Positions 45,074 through 56,056 of a stretch of DNA of 64,000 nt are shown here, one piece after another; within the stretch, counting starts at the first letter, position 1, and the number at the start of each line of letters is the position of its first letter. This DNA comes from Novosphingobium sp. Leaf2 (GTDB lineage: Bacteria > Pseudomonadota > Alphaproteobacteria > Sphingomonadales > Sphingomonadaceae), in assembly GCF_001421325.1 (NCBI RefSeq), contig NZ_LMJY01000006.1, forward strand, positions 34,959 through 98,958, given 5' to 3'. A model generated the notes under the pieces. It was given only the letters and a program-made list of their open reading frames with translations. It was not told the DNA's origin and searched no databases. The position numbers were made by a program, and so were the translations under genes.

Positions 45074-46345
45074 TCAATCCAGCGTTGCTTGCGCTGCTAC
45101 CGGTTCGGTACGGGCCGGCGCTCCCGACGGCGCCGGAATGTCGGAGGCGATCCGCCCTGGCTTTGCCTGAACTTTCGCCCCGGCGGCAACCGCCTGGAAA
45201 TTGGAAATGACGACGGCATCATCCGGGCGCAAACCCGAACGAATGACCCGCAAGTTGCCAACCAGCGGGCCTGTGTCCACGGGCCTGCCGGCCACGGTGC
45301 CATCTTTGCCGACGACCATCACCACCTTGCGTGTCTGGTCGGCCCGCACGGCTTCGTCCGGAACCAGCATGGCCCGCACTTTGCCGCCGTTGGCCAGCCG
45401 CATATTGCCGAACATGCCCGGCGTCAGGAACCCGCCGGCGTTGTCGAGGCTGGCGCGCACCCGGATCGTGCCGGACCGGGCATCAAGACCGTTGTCGGTA
45501 AAGTCCAGCGTGCCTTTCCAGCGATATTCCGTCTCGTCCTGCAGGCGTACTTCCACAGCGGACGGCGCCCGGTTAGCGGCCTTGTCGCGCTGGGCCTTCA
45601 GGAACAGCGATTCCGAAGCATCGAAGGTGAAGTAGATGGGGCTCACGGCGTTGATCGTCGTCAGCAACGTGGCGTTCGCGCCGCTTTCGCCGGACACGAG
45701 ATTGCCGGCATCCACCTTGCGGTCCGATACGCGGCCGGAAATCGGGGCTCGCACGGTGGTGAACCCCATGTCCAGACTGCGCGCCGAAACCCGTGCCTGC
45801 GCCGCTGCCAGCGCGGCTTCCGCAGCGCGGACGCGGGCACGGCGGCTGTCCACTTCGCTGGCAGCCATCGCCTCGTCACCGGTGAGGCCGCTCACGCGGG
45901 CATAGTCGGACCGGGCCAGCGCCAGCGCCGCGCGGGCCGAAGCGGCATCGGCCTGAGCTTCGGCCAGAGCGGCGCGATAGGGGCGTGGATCGACCTGAAA
46001 CAGCGGCTGGCCCTGCCGCACGTAATCGCCGTCACGGAACAGCACTTGGGTAATTGCCCCGGAAACGCGCGGGCGAATGTCGACCGACTTGCTGGGCGCG
46101 AAGCGGCCCACGTAATCGTCCCACTCGGTCACGTCGCGCACCAGTGGATGGGCCGTCTGCACCACCGCTGGCGGGGGCAGGGCGGCGGCGGTTTCGGAAC
46201 GCCCGAAGATGGCCCAACCGATCCCCGCGATGGCGACAAGCGCCAGTCCGCCAACCGCGATCGGCATCCGGCGCGATCGCGCGATTTTGCCGGACCGATC
46301 CGGCGCGTACTCAGCCGGGATTTGCAGCGAGGTTGCAACGTTCAC
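45074..46345 (-). CDS. RND efflux periplasmic adaptor subunit (membrane fusion protein)
   Basis: 423 residues from GTG 46345 (VNVATSLQIP). An N-terminal anchor helix MPIAVGGLALVAIAGIGWAI is followed by a lipoyl/barrel-sandwich half (VDIRPRVSGAITQVLFRDGD), an alpha-hairpin of about 60 residues rich in Ala and Arg, the second lipoyl half (FTTVRAPISGRVSDRKVD), and beta-barrel and MP domains. The GTG overlaps the stop of the small upstream gene (GTGA), which sets the start; the open frame continues far upstream to 46930 only in antisense-like sequence. Second gene of the operon, 132 bases before the pump. Confidence 0.9.
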   Translation of the reverse strand: MNVATSLQIPAEYAPDRSGKIARSRRMPIAVGGLALVAIAGIGWAIFGRSETAAALPPPAVVQTAHPLVRDVTEWDDYVGRFAPSKSVDIRPRVSGAITQVLFRDGDYVRQGQPLFQVDPRPYRAALAEAQADAASARAALALARSDYARVSGLTGDEAMAASEVDSRRARVRAAEAALAAAQARVSARSLDMGFTTVRAPISGRVSDRKVDAGNLVSGESGANATLLTTINAVSPIYFTFDASESLFLKAQRDKAANRAPSAVEVRLQDETEYRWKGTLDFTDNGLDARSGTIRVRASLDNAGGFLTPGMFGNMRLANGGKVRAMLVPDEAVRADQTRKVVMVVGKDGTVAGRPVDTGPLVGNLRVIRSGLRPDDAVVISNFQAVAAGAKVQAKPGRIASDIPAPSGAPARTEPVAAQATLD

Positions 46346-46725
46346 GCAGCCAGCCTCCGAAAGGGCGCGCGTTCGCGCCCGATGATGTCGACGACCGCGC
46401 CGATCTTGGCTTCGCTCCAGCCTGCCTGCCGGGCTTCGCGCAGCGCCGAGACGGGCAGGGTATAGCCGTGGTGCCAGGCCCGCACGGCCAGGCGGCGCAG
46501 GCTTTCCAGCTGCGCGTTGGCTAGCATGGCGGACGGCGGCGTGGGGCCCAGCACCAGCCGGGCAAACCAGCCCCGCTTGCGCGATGGGCGCAGGGTGTCC
46601 AGCGTATCGCTGCGCGCCAGTGCCACGATGCGGCGCTCCAGCGCGGAAAGCGTCTCGGTCGGGCTGGTCGCCGCCAGGGCAGGAACGGCCTGATACGCGG
46701 CGTCTGAAAAATCGATGAATGCCAT
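46342..46725 (-). CDS. Small protein of unknown function leading the RND operon
   Basis: 127 residues from ATG 46725 (MAFIDFSDAAYQAVP). I do not recognise the family. It has no signal or membrane helix; a helix-prone stretch LSALERRIVALARSDTLDTL, a basic patch PSRKRGWFARLVL, and a C-terminal helical region AVRAWHHGYTLPVSALREAR with SEAKIGAVVDIIG. It is the first gene after the TetR-type operators and its stop overlaps the adaptor start (GTGA), so it is co-expressed and translationally coupled with the pump. The C-terminal segment faintly recalls AhpD-like helices but there is no CxxC. Confidence 0.7.
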   Translation of the reverse strand: MAFIDFSDAAYQAVPALAATSPTETLSALERRIVALARSDTLDTLRPSRKRGWFARLVLGPTPPSAMLANAQLESLRRLAVRAWHHGYTLPVSALREARQAGWSEAKIGAVVDIIGRERAPFRRLAA

Positions 46726-47014
46726 GGCTCGGTACTCCGGCGGGTGAGCCCCGGCGCGCGCCCCAGGGACAGGGGGGGGAGAGCGCGCACCGGGGCAACT
46801 CCCGGCTTGGGGCAGCCGGGAGGGTCTGGATGCAGCGGTGCATCGTGCGGACAAAGCTGTCCGAACGGGGCGCCGCCGTGGCGTTTGGCAAAGTCACACG
46901 CATGCCGTTGCCGGGGCAACAGCCGCACATGCGACAATGGTCCAGCCGATCAGGCTGGTCGTTGAGGGAAACCCTGGTCCCGCTGCATCAGCGCGATTCG
47001 GGCAGGTCATTCTG

Positions 47015-47074
47015 TACCGATTGGTATATATTCACTTGTGCACTGCGTCAAGCAGCTTTCTGTACCGATCGGTA
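47015..47074 (-). promoter_or_regulatory. Promoter of the RND operon with two TetR-type operators
   Basis: In the 450-base gap 46726-47175. Minus-strand -35 TTGACG (47051-47046) and -10 TATACC (47028-47023) are 17 bases apart. Operator 1, TACCGATTGGTA (47015-47026 on plus), overlaps the -10; operator 2, the perfect palindrome TACCGATCGGTA (47063-47074), is just upstream of the -35. Centres are 48 bp apart. The same palindrome occurs over the tetR start codon. About 290 bases of untranslated leader follow, in which I see nothing further. Confidence 0.75.
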
Positions 47075-47175
47075 GATTAGAAGCGAAAAAGATTTTTCAA
47101 GAGCATGAACCGGCGTTTAACGCGCATGTAGGCGAAAGTTCAGGCTTTGACCGGACGATCGCCCGGATCCGCATG

Positions 47176-47799
47176 TCAGCGGCGTGGCCACATCGTCAGG
47201 AACGTGTCGATCGCGCCTTGCAGATCCTCACGCTTGGCCCCGCCTTGCGCTTTTACCGACAGGCCCTGCAGCACCGTCATCAAACAGCTTGCCAGCTTGG
47301 TAGGGCATACGCTTTCCGGTAGATCGCCGTCTGCCTTCGCCTGTTCGAAGCGGCGGACCACGGCAGCTTCTGACGACGCGCGGCGCGCCACTACATCGGC
47401 GCGGATCGATTCCGCTTCGGCGGTGCAGCCTACCATGCTGATCACGCCCAGGCACCCTTGCGGGTCGCTGGCGCCGCAGTGGGTGGCCAGCGCGCAGTTC
47501 AGCAAACGCTCGGCCACTTCGTGCGCGGTCTTGGCTTCAAGGGCGGTGCCGATGTATTTCAGCTTGTCCCGTTCGTACAAGTCCAGCGCTTTTTTGAAGA
47601 GAGCTTCCTTATTGCCGAAACAGGCGTACAGGCTGGGCTTGGTGATGCCCATCGCCTCGGTCAGTTCCGCCATCGACGCGCTTTCGTAGCCCCGTCGCCA
47701 GAACACCTGCAGCGCTGCTGCAAGGGCCTGATCGGGATCGAATTCGCGGGGGCGGCCCCGCGTTGCGGACGCCAGCGCCAAAGGTGCGGAACATTTCAT
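47176..47799 (-). CDS. TetR/AcrR family repressor of the RND operon
   Basis: 207 residues from ATG 47799 (MKCSAPLALASATRGRPREF). N-terminal helix-turn-helix: RGRPREFDPDQALAAALQVF, then SMAELTEAMGITKPSLYACF with GNKEALF, the canonical TetR DNA-binding unit (about 15-65). The C-terminal ligand domain has GCLGVISMVGCTAE, common in the AcrR-like subgroup with a TetR_C_16/YbiH-type tail. It lies directly upstream of the efflux operon on the same strand. An operator covers its own start codon, so autoregulation is expected. Confidence 0.9.
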   Translation of the reverse strand: MKCSAPLALASATRGRPREFDPDQALAAALQVFWRRGYESASMAELTEAMGITKPSLYACFGNKEALFKKALDLYERDKLKYIGTALEAKTAHEVAERLLNCALATHCGASDPQGCLGVISMVGCTAEAESIRADVVARRASSEAAVVRRFEQAKADGDLPESVCPTKLASCLMTVLQGLSVKAQGGAKREDLQGAIDTFLTMWPRR

Positions 47800-47811
47800 A
47801 CCGAACGGTAT
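47798..47811. promoter_or_regulatory. TetR-type operator over the tetR start codon
   Basis: ATACCGAACGGTAT is an inverted repeat of 6-bp arms around two bases. Its core TACCGAACGGTA matches the two sites in the RND promoter. It covers the ATG of tetR and the bases just upstream, a position suited to autorepression. Confidence 0.7.
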
Positions 47812-47957
47812 ATAGGGGTGTGCCCGCGCAGAGTCCAGTGGATGGGTCCGATGGATGACAGCGCGCCAAAGGTCCGATTTAATCCCGCCGGCAGGGTTGC
47901 GGCCCGGCGGGTCCACCCAGTAAAGCACGCGCCCCGGCCGTAATTTGGAGTGCAGTT

Positions 47958-49589
47958 TTGGATACCGTGTCGATCGTGCTTTTCCTTCTGCTGGCAGTCG
48001 TGGTCAGCGGAGCCATTGCGCGAATGGTGCCGTTTTCCATCCCCACCCCGCTGGTGCAGATCCTTCTCGGCGCGGTGATCGGACTGTCCACCTCCCACCG
48101 GGTGGACCTCGATCCCGAACTGTTTCTTTTCCTGTTCCTGCCCCCGCTGCTGTTCCTGGATGGCTGGCGCATTCCCAAGGACGAATTGCTGAAGGACGCA
48201 GTCGTGGTGGTGGAACTGGCGCTGGGGCTGGTGCTGCTCACCGTTGTGGGCATGGGGTTTTTCATCCACTGGATGATCCCCGCCATGCCGCTCGCCATCG
48301 CCTTCGCGCTCGCCGCCGTGGTTTCACCGACCGACCCGATCGCGGTGTCCGCGATCGCCGCGCGCGTGCCGATCCCCAAGCGCATGATGCACATCCTGGA
48401 GGGCGAATCGCTGCTGAACGATGCGTCGGGCCTGGTGTGCCTGCGCTTCGCCGTAGCCGCCGCGCTGACCGGCACGTTCTCGGCCGGTCAGGCCGCGTTG
48501 AGCTTCGTGTGGGTGGCCGGGGCCGGTTTGCTGATCGGTGTGGTCTTCACCATTGCCGTGATCCGCGCCAAGGCCTGGGTGACCAAGCGCTGGGGCGAGG
48601 ATACCGGCTCGCAGATCCTGGTGAGCCTGCTGATCCCCTTCGGCTCCTACACTCTGGCCGAGCACGCGCACGCATCCGGCATCCTGGCGGCGGTAAGCGC
48701 GGGGGTGACCATGACGTTCGCCGAAATCTCGCGCCAGACGATGGCGGTCACGCGCATGCGCCGCAACTCGGTGTGGGACACGCTGCAGTTCGCGCTCAAC
48801 GGCATCATTTTCGTGCTGCTGGGCGAGCAATTGCCCGTGATCCTGGCCAGCGCCAGGCAAACCGTGGCGCTGACCGGGCACAGCGATCCCTGGTGGCTGG
48901 CGTTCTATGTCCTGGCGATAGTGGCCGGGCTTGGCCTGCTGCGTTTCGCCTGGGTCTGGGCGTCGTTGCGGCTCACGATCCTGCGGCACATGCGCCGGGG
49001 CATCAGCGTCAATAACCCGGGCTGGCGGTTGATCGTGGCAACGTCGGTGGCGGGCGTGCGCGGCGCCATCACGCTGGCGGGCGTGCTCACCCTGCCACTG
49101 GCAATGAGCGATGGTACGCCGTTTCCCGGCCGCGACCTGGCGATTTTCCTGGCCGCCGGCGTGATCATGGTGTCGCTCGTCATCGCCAGCGTTGCTTTGC
49201 CGGTACTGCTGAAAGGCCTTGAAATGCCGCCGGAACCGGCGCGGCAGTCGGAAGAAAAAGGCGCGCGTGTTAATGCGGCGCAAGCGGCCATCCGCGCGAT
49301 CGAGCACCGCCAGCACGCGCTCGCCGAAGAAAATGGCGAGGCGGATCTGTACGTTGATGCAGGGGCGCAGGTCATGGATCTGTACCGCGAGCGGATCGAC
49401 AGTCTGGGCGAGCGTCAGTCCAGCGAAACGCGCGCCGCCGATCGCCTGCAGCGCGAATTCCGGTTAATCGGCGTGCGGGCCGAGCGCGCGGTAGTCGCCC
49501 AGATGGTGCGCGCCCGCACCATCGGCAGCGAAACCGCACGCAAGCTCAACCGCGAGCTGGACTTGACCGAGGCGCGCATCCTGGGCTGA
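47958..49589 (+). CDS. Na+/H+ antiporter, CPA1 family (NhaP/YjcE-like)
   Basis: 543 residues from TTG 47958, preceded by GGAG at 8 bases; the frame then reads DTVSIVLFLLLAVVVSGAIA, the first helix. Twelve or so helices; ion-site segments VVSPTDPIAVSAIAARV and MHILEGESLLNDASGLV carry the conserved Asp residues of the family. The last 130 residues are a cytoplasmic, charged, probably coiled region (RQHALAEENGEADLYVDAGA) as in YjcE. Exchanges Na+ (or K+) for protons at the inner membrane. Divergent from tetR, convergent with the molybdoenzyme gene. Confidence 0.9.
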   Translation: MDTVSIVLFLLLAVVVSGAIARMVPFSIPTPLVQILLGAVIGLSTSHRVDLDPELFLFLFLPPLLFLDGWRIPKDELLKDAVVVVELALGLVLLTVVGMGFFIHWMIPAMPLAIAFALAAVVSPTDPIAVSAIAARVPIPKRMMHILEGESLLNDASGLVCLRFAVAAALTGTFSAGQAALSFVWVAGAGLLIGVVFTIAVIRAKAWVTKRWGEDTGSQILVSLLIPFGSYTLAEHAHASGILAAVSAGVTMTFAEISRQTMAVTRMRRNSVWDTLQFALNGIIFVLLGEQLPVILASARQTVALTGHSDPWWLAFYVLAIVAGLGLLRFAWVWASLRLTILRHMRRGISVNNPGWRLIVATSVAGVRGAITLAGVLTLPLAMSDGTPFPGRDLAIFLAAGVIMVSLVIASVALPVLLKGLEMPPEPARQSEEKGARVNAAQAAIRAIEHRQHALAEENGEADLYVDAGAQVMDLYRERIDSLGERQSSETRAADRLQREFRLIGVRAERAVVAQMVRARTIGSETARKLNRELDLTEARILG

Positions 49590-49598
49590 CCCACCCGG

Positions 49599-51863
49599 TC
49601 AGGATGTTTCGATCCGCACCGGCACGCCCTTTGCCGCCGGCGTCTTCGACAGCTCGTCATGGTGATCGAGCGGCACCAGAGGATTGAGCTCGGGGAAATA
49701 CCCGGCCAGACACCCGCGCGGCAGGTCGTAAGGCGTGACCGTCAGCCCGCTTACCGCACGGCGCCTGTCATCGCCGCAGTCGGTCACCAACGTGACCACA
49801 GCGCCGTCCGCTAGCTTCATGTCCGCCATATCCGCCGGGCTCATCAGCACGATCATGCGATTGCCGGACAACCCGCGCAGACGATCGGAATACCCGTAGA
49901 CCGTGGTGTTGAACTGGTCGTTCGAACGCAGCGTTACCAGCGTGAAGCGCCCCGCCGCCTTGGTCAGGCCACTGTTGGTCAAGACCGTGGGGACGGTGAA
50001 TTCCGCCCTGCCGCTCTCGGTCTTCCAGATGCGATCATGCGCCGGATTGCCGCGATAGAACCCGCCGGGCTGGTCCATCCGCGCGCTCATGTCGTAAAAC
50101 TCATCCGGGTAGGTGCGCGCGATCAGTTCGCGGACTTTGCCGTAGTCTGCCGTCCATTCATCCCATGCCCAGTCTGGGCGCGGTGGCAAGGTGGCCTTGG
50201 CGATGCCGGTGATGATCGCCAACTCGGATTTCAGGTGCTCGCTTGCCGGGGTGCGGCGACCGATCGAACCGTAGATGTGGCTGAAGCTGTCCTCAATGCT
50301 CACCTGCTGGGGGCCGCTGGCCTGCCTGTCGTCCTCGGCGCGGACCAGGCACGGCAGCAGGAAGCTTTCCTTGCCGGGCCGCAGATGGGTATGGTTGAGC
50401 TTCGTGGCGATATTGACGGTGATGTCCAGGCCAGGCCATGCACCATCGAAGCGGGACTGGTCGGGAACCGCGCGCACAATGTTGCCACCAAGACCTATGA
50501 AGCCTCTGGCGCTGCCATCCAGCAGGGCTTCCAGAAACTCGACCGTAGTATGGCCTTTTTCAGTCGGTGGGTCGAAGCCGAAGATTTCGCGCAGCTTGTC
50601 CAGCGGAACAAGTTCCGGCTTTTCGGAAATGCCGACGGTGCGCTGGCCCTGCACGTTGGAATGGCCACGGATCGGCTGACAGCCGGCACCGGGTCGCCCG
50701 ATGTTGCCGCGCAGCAGCAACAGGTTCACCAGCATCCCGATGGCCTGGGTGCCATGCACCTGCTGGGTCAGGCCCATGCCGTAAATGCCGATGACATTTT
50801 TGGCCTGGGCATAGACATCCCCCGCTGCTTCCAGTTCGGCGCGCGAAACGCCGGAATTCTCCTCAATCTCGTCCCAAGTCGTTGCATGAACCTTGGCGAT
50901 GAAGTCGTCCATGCCGTGGCAGTGTTCGTCAAGGAACGCGCGATCCAGAACATTGCCGGTTTGCGCATCTAGTTCCAGCACCCGCTTGCACACGCCCATC
51001 AGGGCCGCGATATCGCCGCCGGCCGCGACCTGTACGTACTGATGCGCTATCTGGGTGGGCTTGCCCAGCGTCATCTGCCAGGGGTTTTGCGGGTCGGTGA
51101 ACTCCAGCAACCCCTTTTCGCGCAGGGGGTTGAAGGCGACAATCTTGCAGCCCCGCTTCACCGCATCGTTCAGCGGATGCAGGATGCGCGGGCTGTTGGT
51201 GCCGGGGTTCTGGCCAATGTAGAAGATTGCGTCGCACTTCTCCAAGTCCTGGAACGTGCAAGTTCCAACCGGAGAGCCCAGCACTTTCTTGAGGCCGACT
51301 GAGGTCGTCTCGTGGCACATGTTGGAGCTGTCCGGCAGGTTGTTGTTGCCATACATGCGCGCCAGCAGGGCGTAGAGATACGATGGTTCCAGCGCCGCCT
51401 TGCCCGAAGCGTAGAACGTCACGGACTTGGGTTCCAGCCGCTTGAGCGTAGCGCCGATCGCGGCGAAGGCCGTCTCCCAGCTGACCGGCAGGTAGCGGTC
51501 GCTTGCAGCGTCGTACCGTAGCGGATGCGTCAGCCGGCCAGCGTCTTCCAGATCAAAGTCCGACCAGGTCTTCAATTCGCTCACCGTATGGGTCGCAAAG
51601 AATTCCGGGGTGCAGCGTTTTGGCGTCAGGTCCCACAGCGTGGCCTTGGCGCCGTTTTCGCAGAACTCGGCGACGTGCGGTTCGGGCGGCTTGGCCCAGG
51701 CGCACGATGAGCACATGTAGCCGCCCGGCTTGTTCTGCTCTTTGAGGGTGGCGAGAGCGCTGGGGCCGGCTTTGGTCGTCAGTTCAACGCGGGCCATCCC
51801 CTCCATCGAACCCCAGCCACCGGTTGCCTTATTGTAATGCCGCGGCTGCGCCTCATCGCTCAT
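49599..51863 (-). CDS. FdhF/YdeP family molybdopterin-dependent oxidoreductase
   Basis: 754 residues, standard for the YdeP branch of the formate-dehydrogenase superfamily. N-terminal Fe-S cysteines appear in MCSSCAWAKP and FCENGAKATLW; the molybdenum-side Cys is probably in SNMCHETTS. Further family parts: FYIGQNPGTNSPRI (molybdopterin-guanine dinucleotide contact), GMGLTQQVHGTQAIGMLVNL and RLRGLSGNRMIVLMSPADMA near the end. In E. coli YdeP is linked to acid resistance; the reaction of most members is unproven. No fdhD or small subunit is adjacent. The upstream gap carries a terminator in the leader position. Confidence 0.9.
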   Translation of the reverse strand: MSDEAQPRHYNKATGGWGSMEGMARVELTTKAGPSALATLKEQNKPGGYMCSSCAWAKPPEPHVAEFCENGAKATLWDLTPKRCTPEFFATHTVSELKTWSDFDLEDAGRLTHPLRYDAASDRYLPVSWETAFAAIGATLKRLEPKSVTFYASGKAALEPSYLYALLARMYGNNNLPDSSNMCHETTSVGLKKVLGSPVGTCTFQDLEKCDAIFYIGQNPGTNSPRILHPLNDAVKRGCKIVAFNPLREKGLLEFTDPQNPWQMTLGKPTQIAHQYVQVAAGGDIAALMGVCKRVLELDAQTGNVLDRAFLDEHCHGMDDFIAKVHATTWDEIEENSGVSRAELEAAGDVYAQAKNVIGIYGMGLTQQVHGTQAIGMLVNLLLLRGNIGRPGAGCQPIRGHSNVQGQRTVGISEKPELVPLDKLREIFGFDPPTEKGHTTVEFLEALLDGSARGFIGLGGNIVRAVPDQSRFDGAWPGLDITVNIATKLNHTHLRPGKESFLLPCLVRAEDDRQASGPQQVSIEDSFSHIYGSIGRRTPASEHLKSELAIITGIAKATLPPRPDWAWDEWTADYGKVRELIARTYPDEFYDMSARMDQPGGFYRGNPAHDRIWKTESGRAEFTVPTVLTNSGLTKAAGRFTLVTLRSNDQFNTTVYGYSDRLRGLSGNRMIVLMSPADMADMKLADGAVVTLVTDCGDDRRRAVSGLTVTPYDLPRGCLAGYFPELNPLVPLDHHDELSKTPAAKGVPVRIETS

Positions 51864-52010
51864 GGTATACCTTTCACCGTCGGGCCGAACGCGCGCATGC
51901 TACCCGATGCCAGCGCCGCTTTTGTGTCATTCCTCGTAACGCACGGTACGGTATGTGTGTTCACGGTGCCAACAAATTACTGGGGCGCCAGGCACACACA
52001 CGCGGCGGGC

Positions 52011-52037
52011 AAAAGAAAAGCCGGCCCGAAGGCCGGC
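52011..52037 (-). terminator. Orphan minus-strand terminator in the gap upstream of the molybdoenzyme gene
   Basis: On the minus strand GCCGGCC-TTCG-GGCCGGC (52037-52020) forms a perfect 7-bp stem with a UUCG-type loop, followed by TTTTCTTTT (52019-52011). No annotated gene on the minus strand ends before it, so it implies either a short separate transcript or an attenuator in the leader of the FdhF/YdeP gene about 150 bases downstream. Confidence 0.7.
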
Positions 52038-52077
52038 TTGTGAAGTTTTGGGAGAGGATGCCTGAAAGGCGCTTTCC
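52011..52077 (-). ncRNA. Candidate small RNA or leader RNA
   Basis: A minus-strand -35 TTGACA (52112-52107) lies 17 bases from a weak -10 CATGAC (52089-52084), giving a start near 52077 and a transcript of about 67 bases ending in the terminator at 52011-52037. The predicted RNA has a 5' mini-hairpin (GAAAG-CGC-CTTTC), then an unpaired stretch ATCCTCTCCCAAAACTTC, which contains an anti-Shine-Dalgarno-like CCTCTCCC, then the terminator hairpin. It is a prediction from pattern only. Confidence 0.35.
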
Positions 52078-52149
52078 GTATGCGTCATGGTGCGGTGCGG
52101 CGCAATTGTCAAAAACGCAATTATTGATGCCTTTTGTGCACAATGCGCA

Positions 52150-52179
52150 TTGACGAGGGCTATTCGCTCGCCGTTATAG
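52150..52179 (+). promoter_or_regulatory. Predicted promoter of ppdK
   Basis: TTGACG (52150-52155) and TTATAG (52174-52179) are 18 bases apart (17 if the -10 is read as GTTATA), giving a start near 52186 and an untranslated leader of about 135 bases before ppdK. The rest of the 458-base gap 51864-52321 holds the orphan terminator on the other strand and the palindrome at 52188-52204. Confidence 0.55.
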
Positions 52180-52187
52180 TCACCGGA

Positions 52188-52204
52188 TTTCACATTATGT
52201 GAAA
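52188..52204. promoter_or_regulatory. 17-bp palindrome at the ppdK transcription start
   Basis: TTTCACATTATGTGAAA is a perfect inverted repeat of 8-bp arms around one base, placed right after the predicted -10 where a repressor would block initiation. Its core TCACAT-T-ATGTGA has the same layout as the palindrome ahead of the RutA-like operon (22832-22846). The half-site order, TCACA then TGTGA with three bases between, is opposite to a CRP site. Confidence 0.5.
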
Positions 52205-52321
52205 ACGCCATTCCATATTTATCGATGGCGCCGGGCGTAAACTGCTGGCATCACGATCACGATATACGGCTGTCCTGGCACTTGCTGCCGTGGGCGCCGC
52301 GCTTGGGAAGGTTTTGCCATC

Positions 52322-55000
<2,679 letters not shown>

Positions 55001-55053
55001 AACCGGCGGGCCATGGCTGCGTCGAGGAGGAGCGATGCGGTAATGGCCTGCCC

Positions 55054-55087
55054 GGCGGGAAGTGCGGTTAACCCTGCGCTTCCCGCC
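55054..55087. terminator. Bidirectional hairpin between ppdK and the lysR gene
   Basis: GGCGGGAAG (55054-55062) pairs with CTTCCCGCC (55079-55087) across a 16-base loop that can pair further (TGCGG with CCCTGCG region). It sits in the 89-base convergent gap. No T run on either side, so it may act as an RNA 3' stabiliser or weak terminator. Confidence 0.45.
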
Positions 55088-55089
55088 GC

Positions 55090-55977
55090 CTAGCGTGCTG
55101 TCGCGCGCGCCATCAGAAAATCCAGCAGGAGCCGGGTCGAGCCGTCCACGGCGGCGGCGTCGGCCACCAGCAGCAGCTGGCGTTCCGCCCAAGGTTCATC
55201 CAGCTCCACCAGCTTGAGGCCCATCGCGCTCACGAAATGGAGCGCGGCCTCGCGCGGCAGGATACCGATGCCGAATCCCGCCTGGATCATCCGGCAGACC
55301 GTATCGTAGCTGTCCACGGCAGCGCGCAGGCGAAGCGGCCAGCCCTGCTCCTCCGCTGCTCGCATCAGCAATCGCGTGTTCGCGGTTTCGTGCCCCATCT
55401 GCACGAACTCCATGTCAGCCAGCGCCTGAAAACGCACGGACTGCATGCCGAACAGGACATGGGGCAGCGCCACAACCGCCAGCCGGTCGCGCCGGTATTG
55501 CCAGCTTTGCAGGCCGGTGAGGCCTGGCTCGGCGACGACTACACCCAGCCCGCCGCTGCCGCTGCGCAGCCGGCTGACGATATCCGCGCTGTGCGCCTCC
55601 TGGATGTTGAGGCGGATCTTCTGCTGCGTCGCTCCAAACGCCGCCAGGTCCGCCGGCAGGAATTGCGCCACCGCCGACGTGCAAGCCAATATATCGACGC
55701 TGCCTTTCAGCCCTTGCGCATAGTCGGACAAGTCCGAAACGGTTGCACCCACCTCGCGCATGATGCGGTGCGCGTGGGCCAGCAGAGCCTCGCCCGCCGG
55801 CGTCACGCTGACCCCGCGTCCGTTGCGCACCAGCAGCGGCACGCCCAGTTCCTCTTCCATCTGCGTCAGGCGCCGGCTGATCGCACCGATCGCAAGGTTC
55901 GCGCTTTGCGCCGCGCGTGACAGGCTGCCAAGTTCTGCCACCCGGATGAACAGTTGGAGCGTGGTGAGGTTCAGCAT
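55090..55977 (-). CDS. LysR family transcriptional regulator
   Basis: 295 residues. Winged helix-turn-helix at about 1-60: LQLFIRVAELGSLSRAAQSA then LAIGAISRRLTQMEEELGVP, followed by the linker helix and a periplasmic-binding-fold effector domain from about 90 (VDILACTSAVAQFLPADLAA; GIGILPREAALHF). Target genes are not obvious: it is convergent with ppdK and followed by a diguanylate cyclase gene upstream on the same strand, so it probably acts at a distance. Confidence 0.92.
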   Translation of the reverse strand: MLNLTTLQLFIRVAELGSLSRAAQSANLAIGAISRRLTQMEEELGVPLLVRNGRGVSVTPAGEALLAHAHRIMREVGATVSDLSDYAQGLKGSVDILACTSAVAQFLPADLAAFGATQQKIRLNIQEAHSADIVSRLRSGSGGLGVVVAEPGLTGLQSWQYRRDRLAVVALPHVLFGMQSVRFQALADMEFVQMGHETANTRLLMRAAEEQGWPLRLRAAVDSYDTVCRMIQAGFGIGILPREAALHFVSAMGLKLVELDEPWAERQLLLVADAAAVDGSTRLLLDFLMARATAR

Positions 55978-56056
55978 CGGTTAGTCACACGCTGGCAGGG
56001 GCAGAAGCGATCATGGCGCCTGCTTTATCGGATGAAGGCCGGCCAGGCGAGCCGGC

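Noticed and set aside
44954..46465. 503-codon plus-strand frame opposite the efflux adaptor
   Set aside because: Antisense shadow of the adaptor; no start signal and no family features.
46346..46930. N-terminal extension of the efflux adaptor to 618 residues
   Set aside because: The extra part overlaps the small upstream gene in another frame and is Pro/Arg-rich without domains; GTG 46345 starts the adaptor at the expected place.
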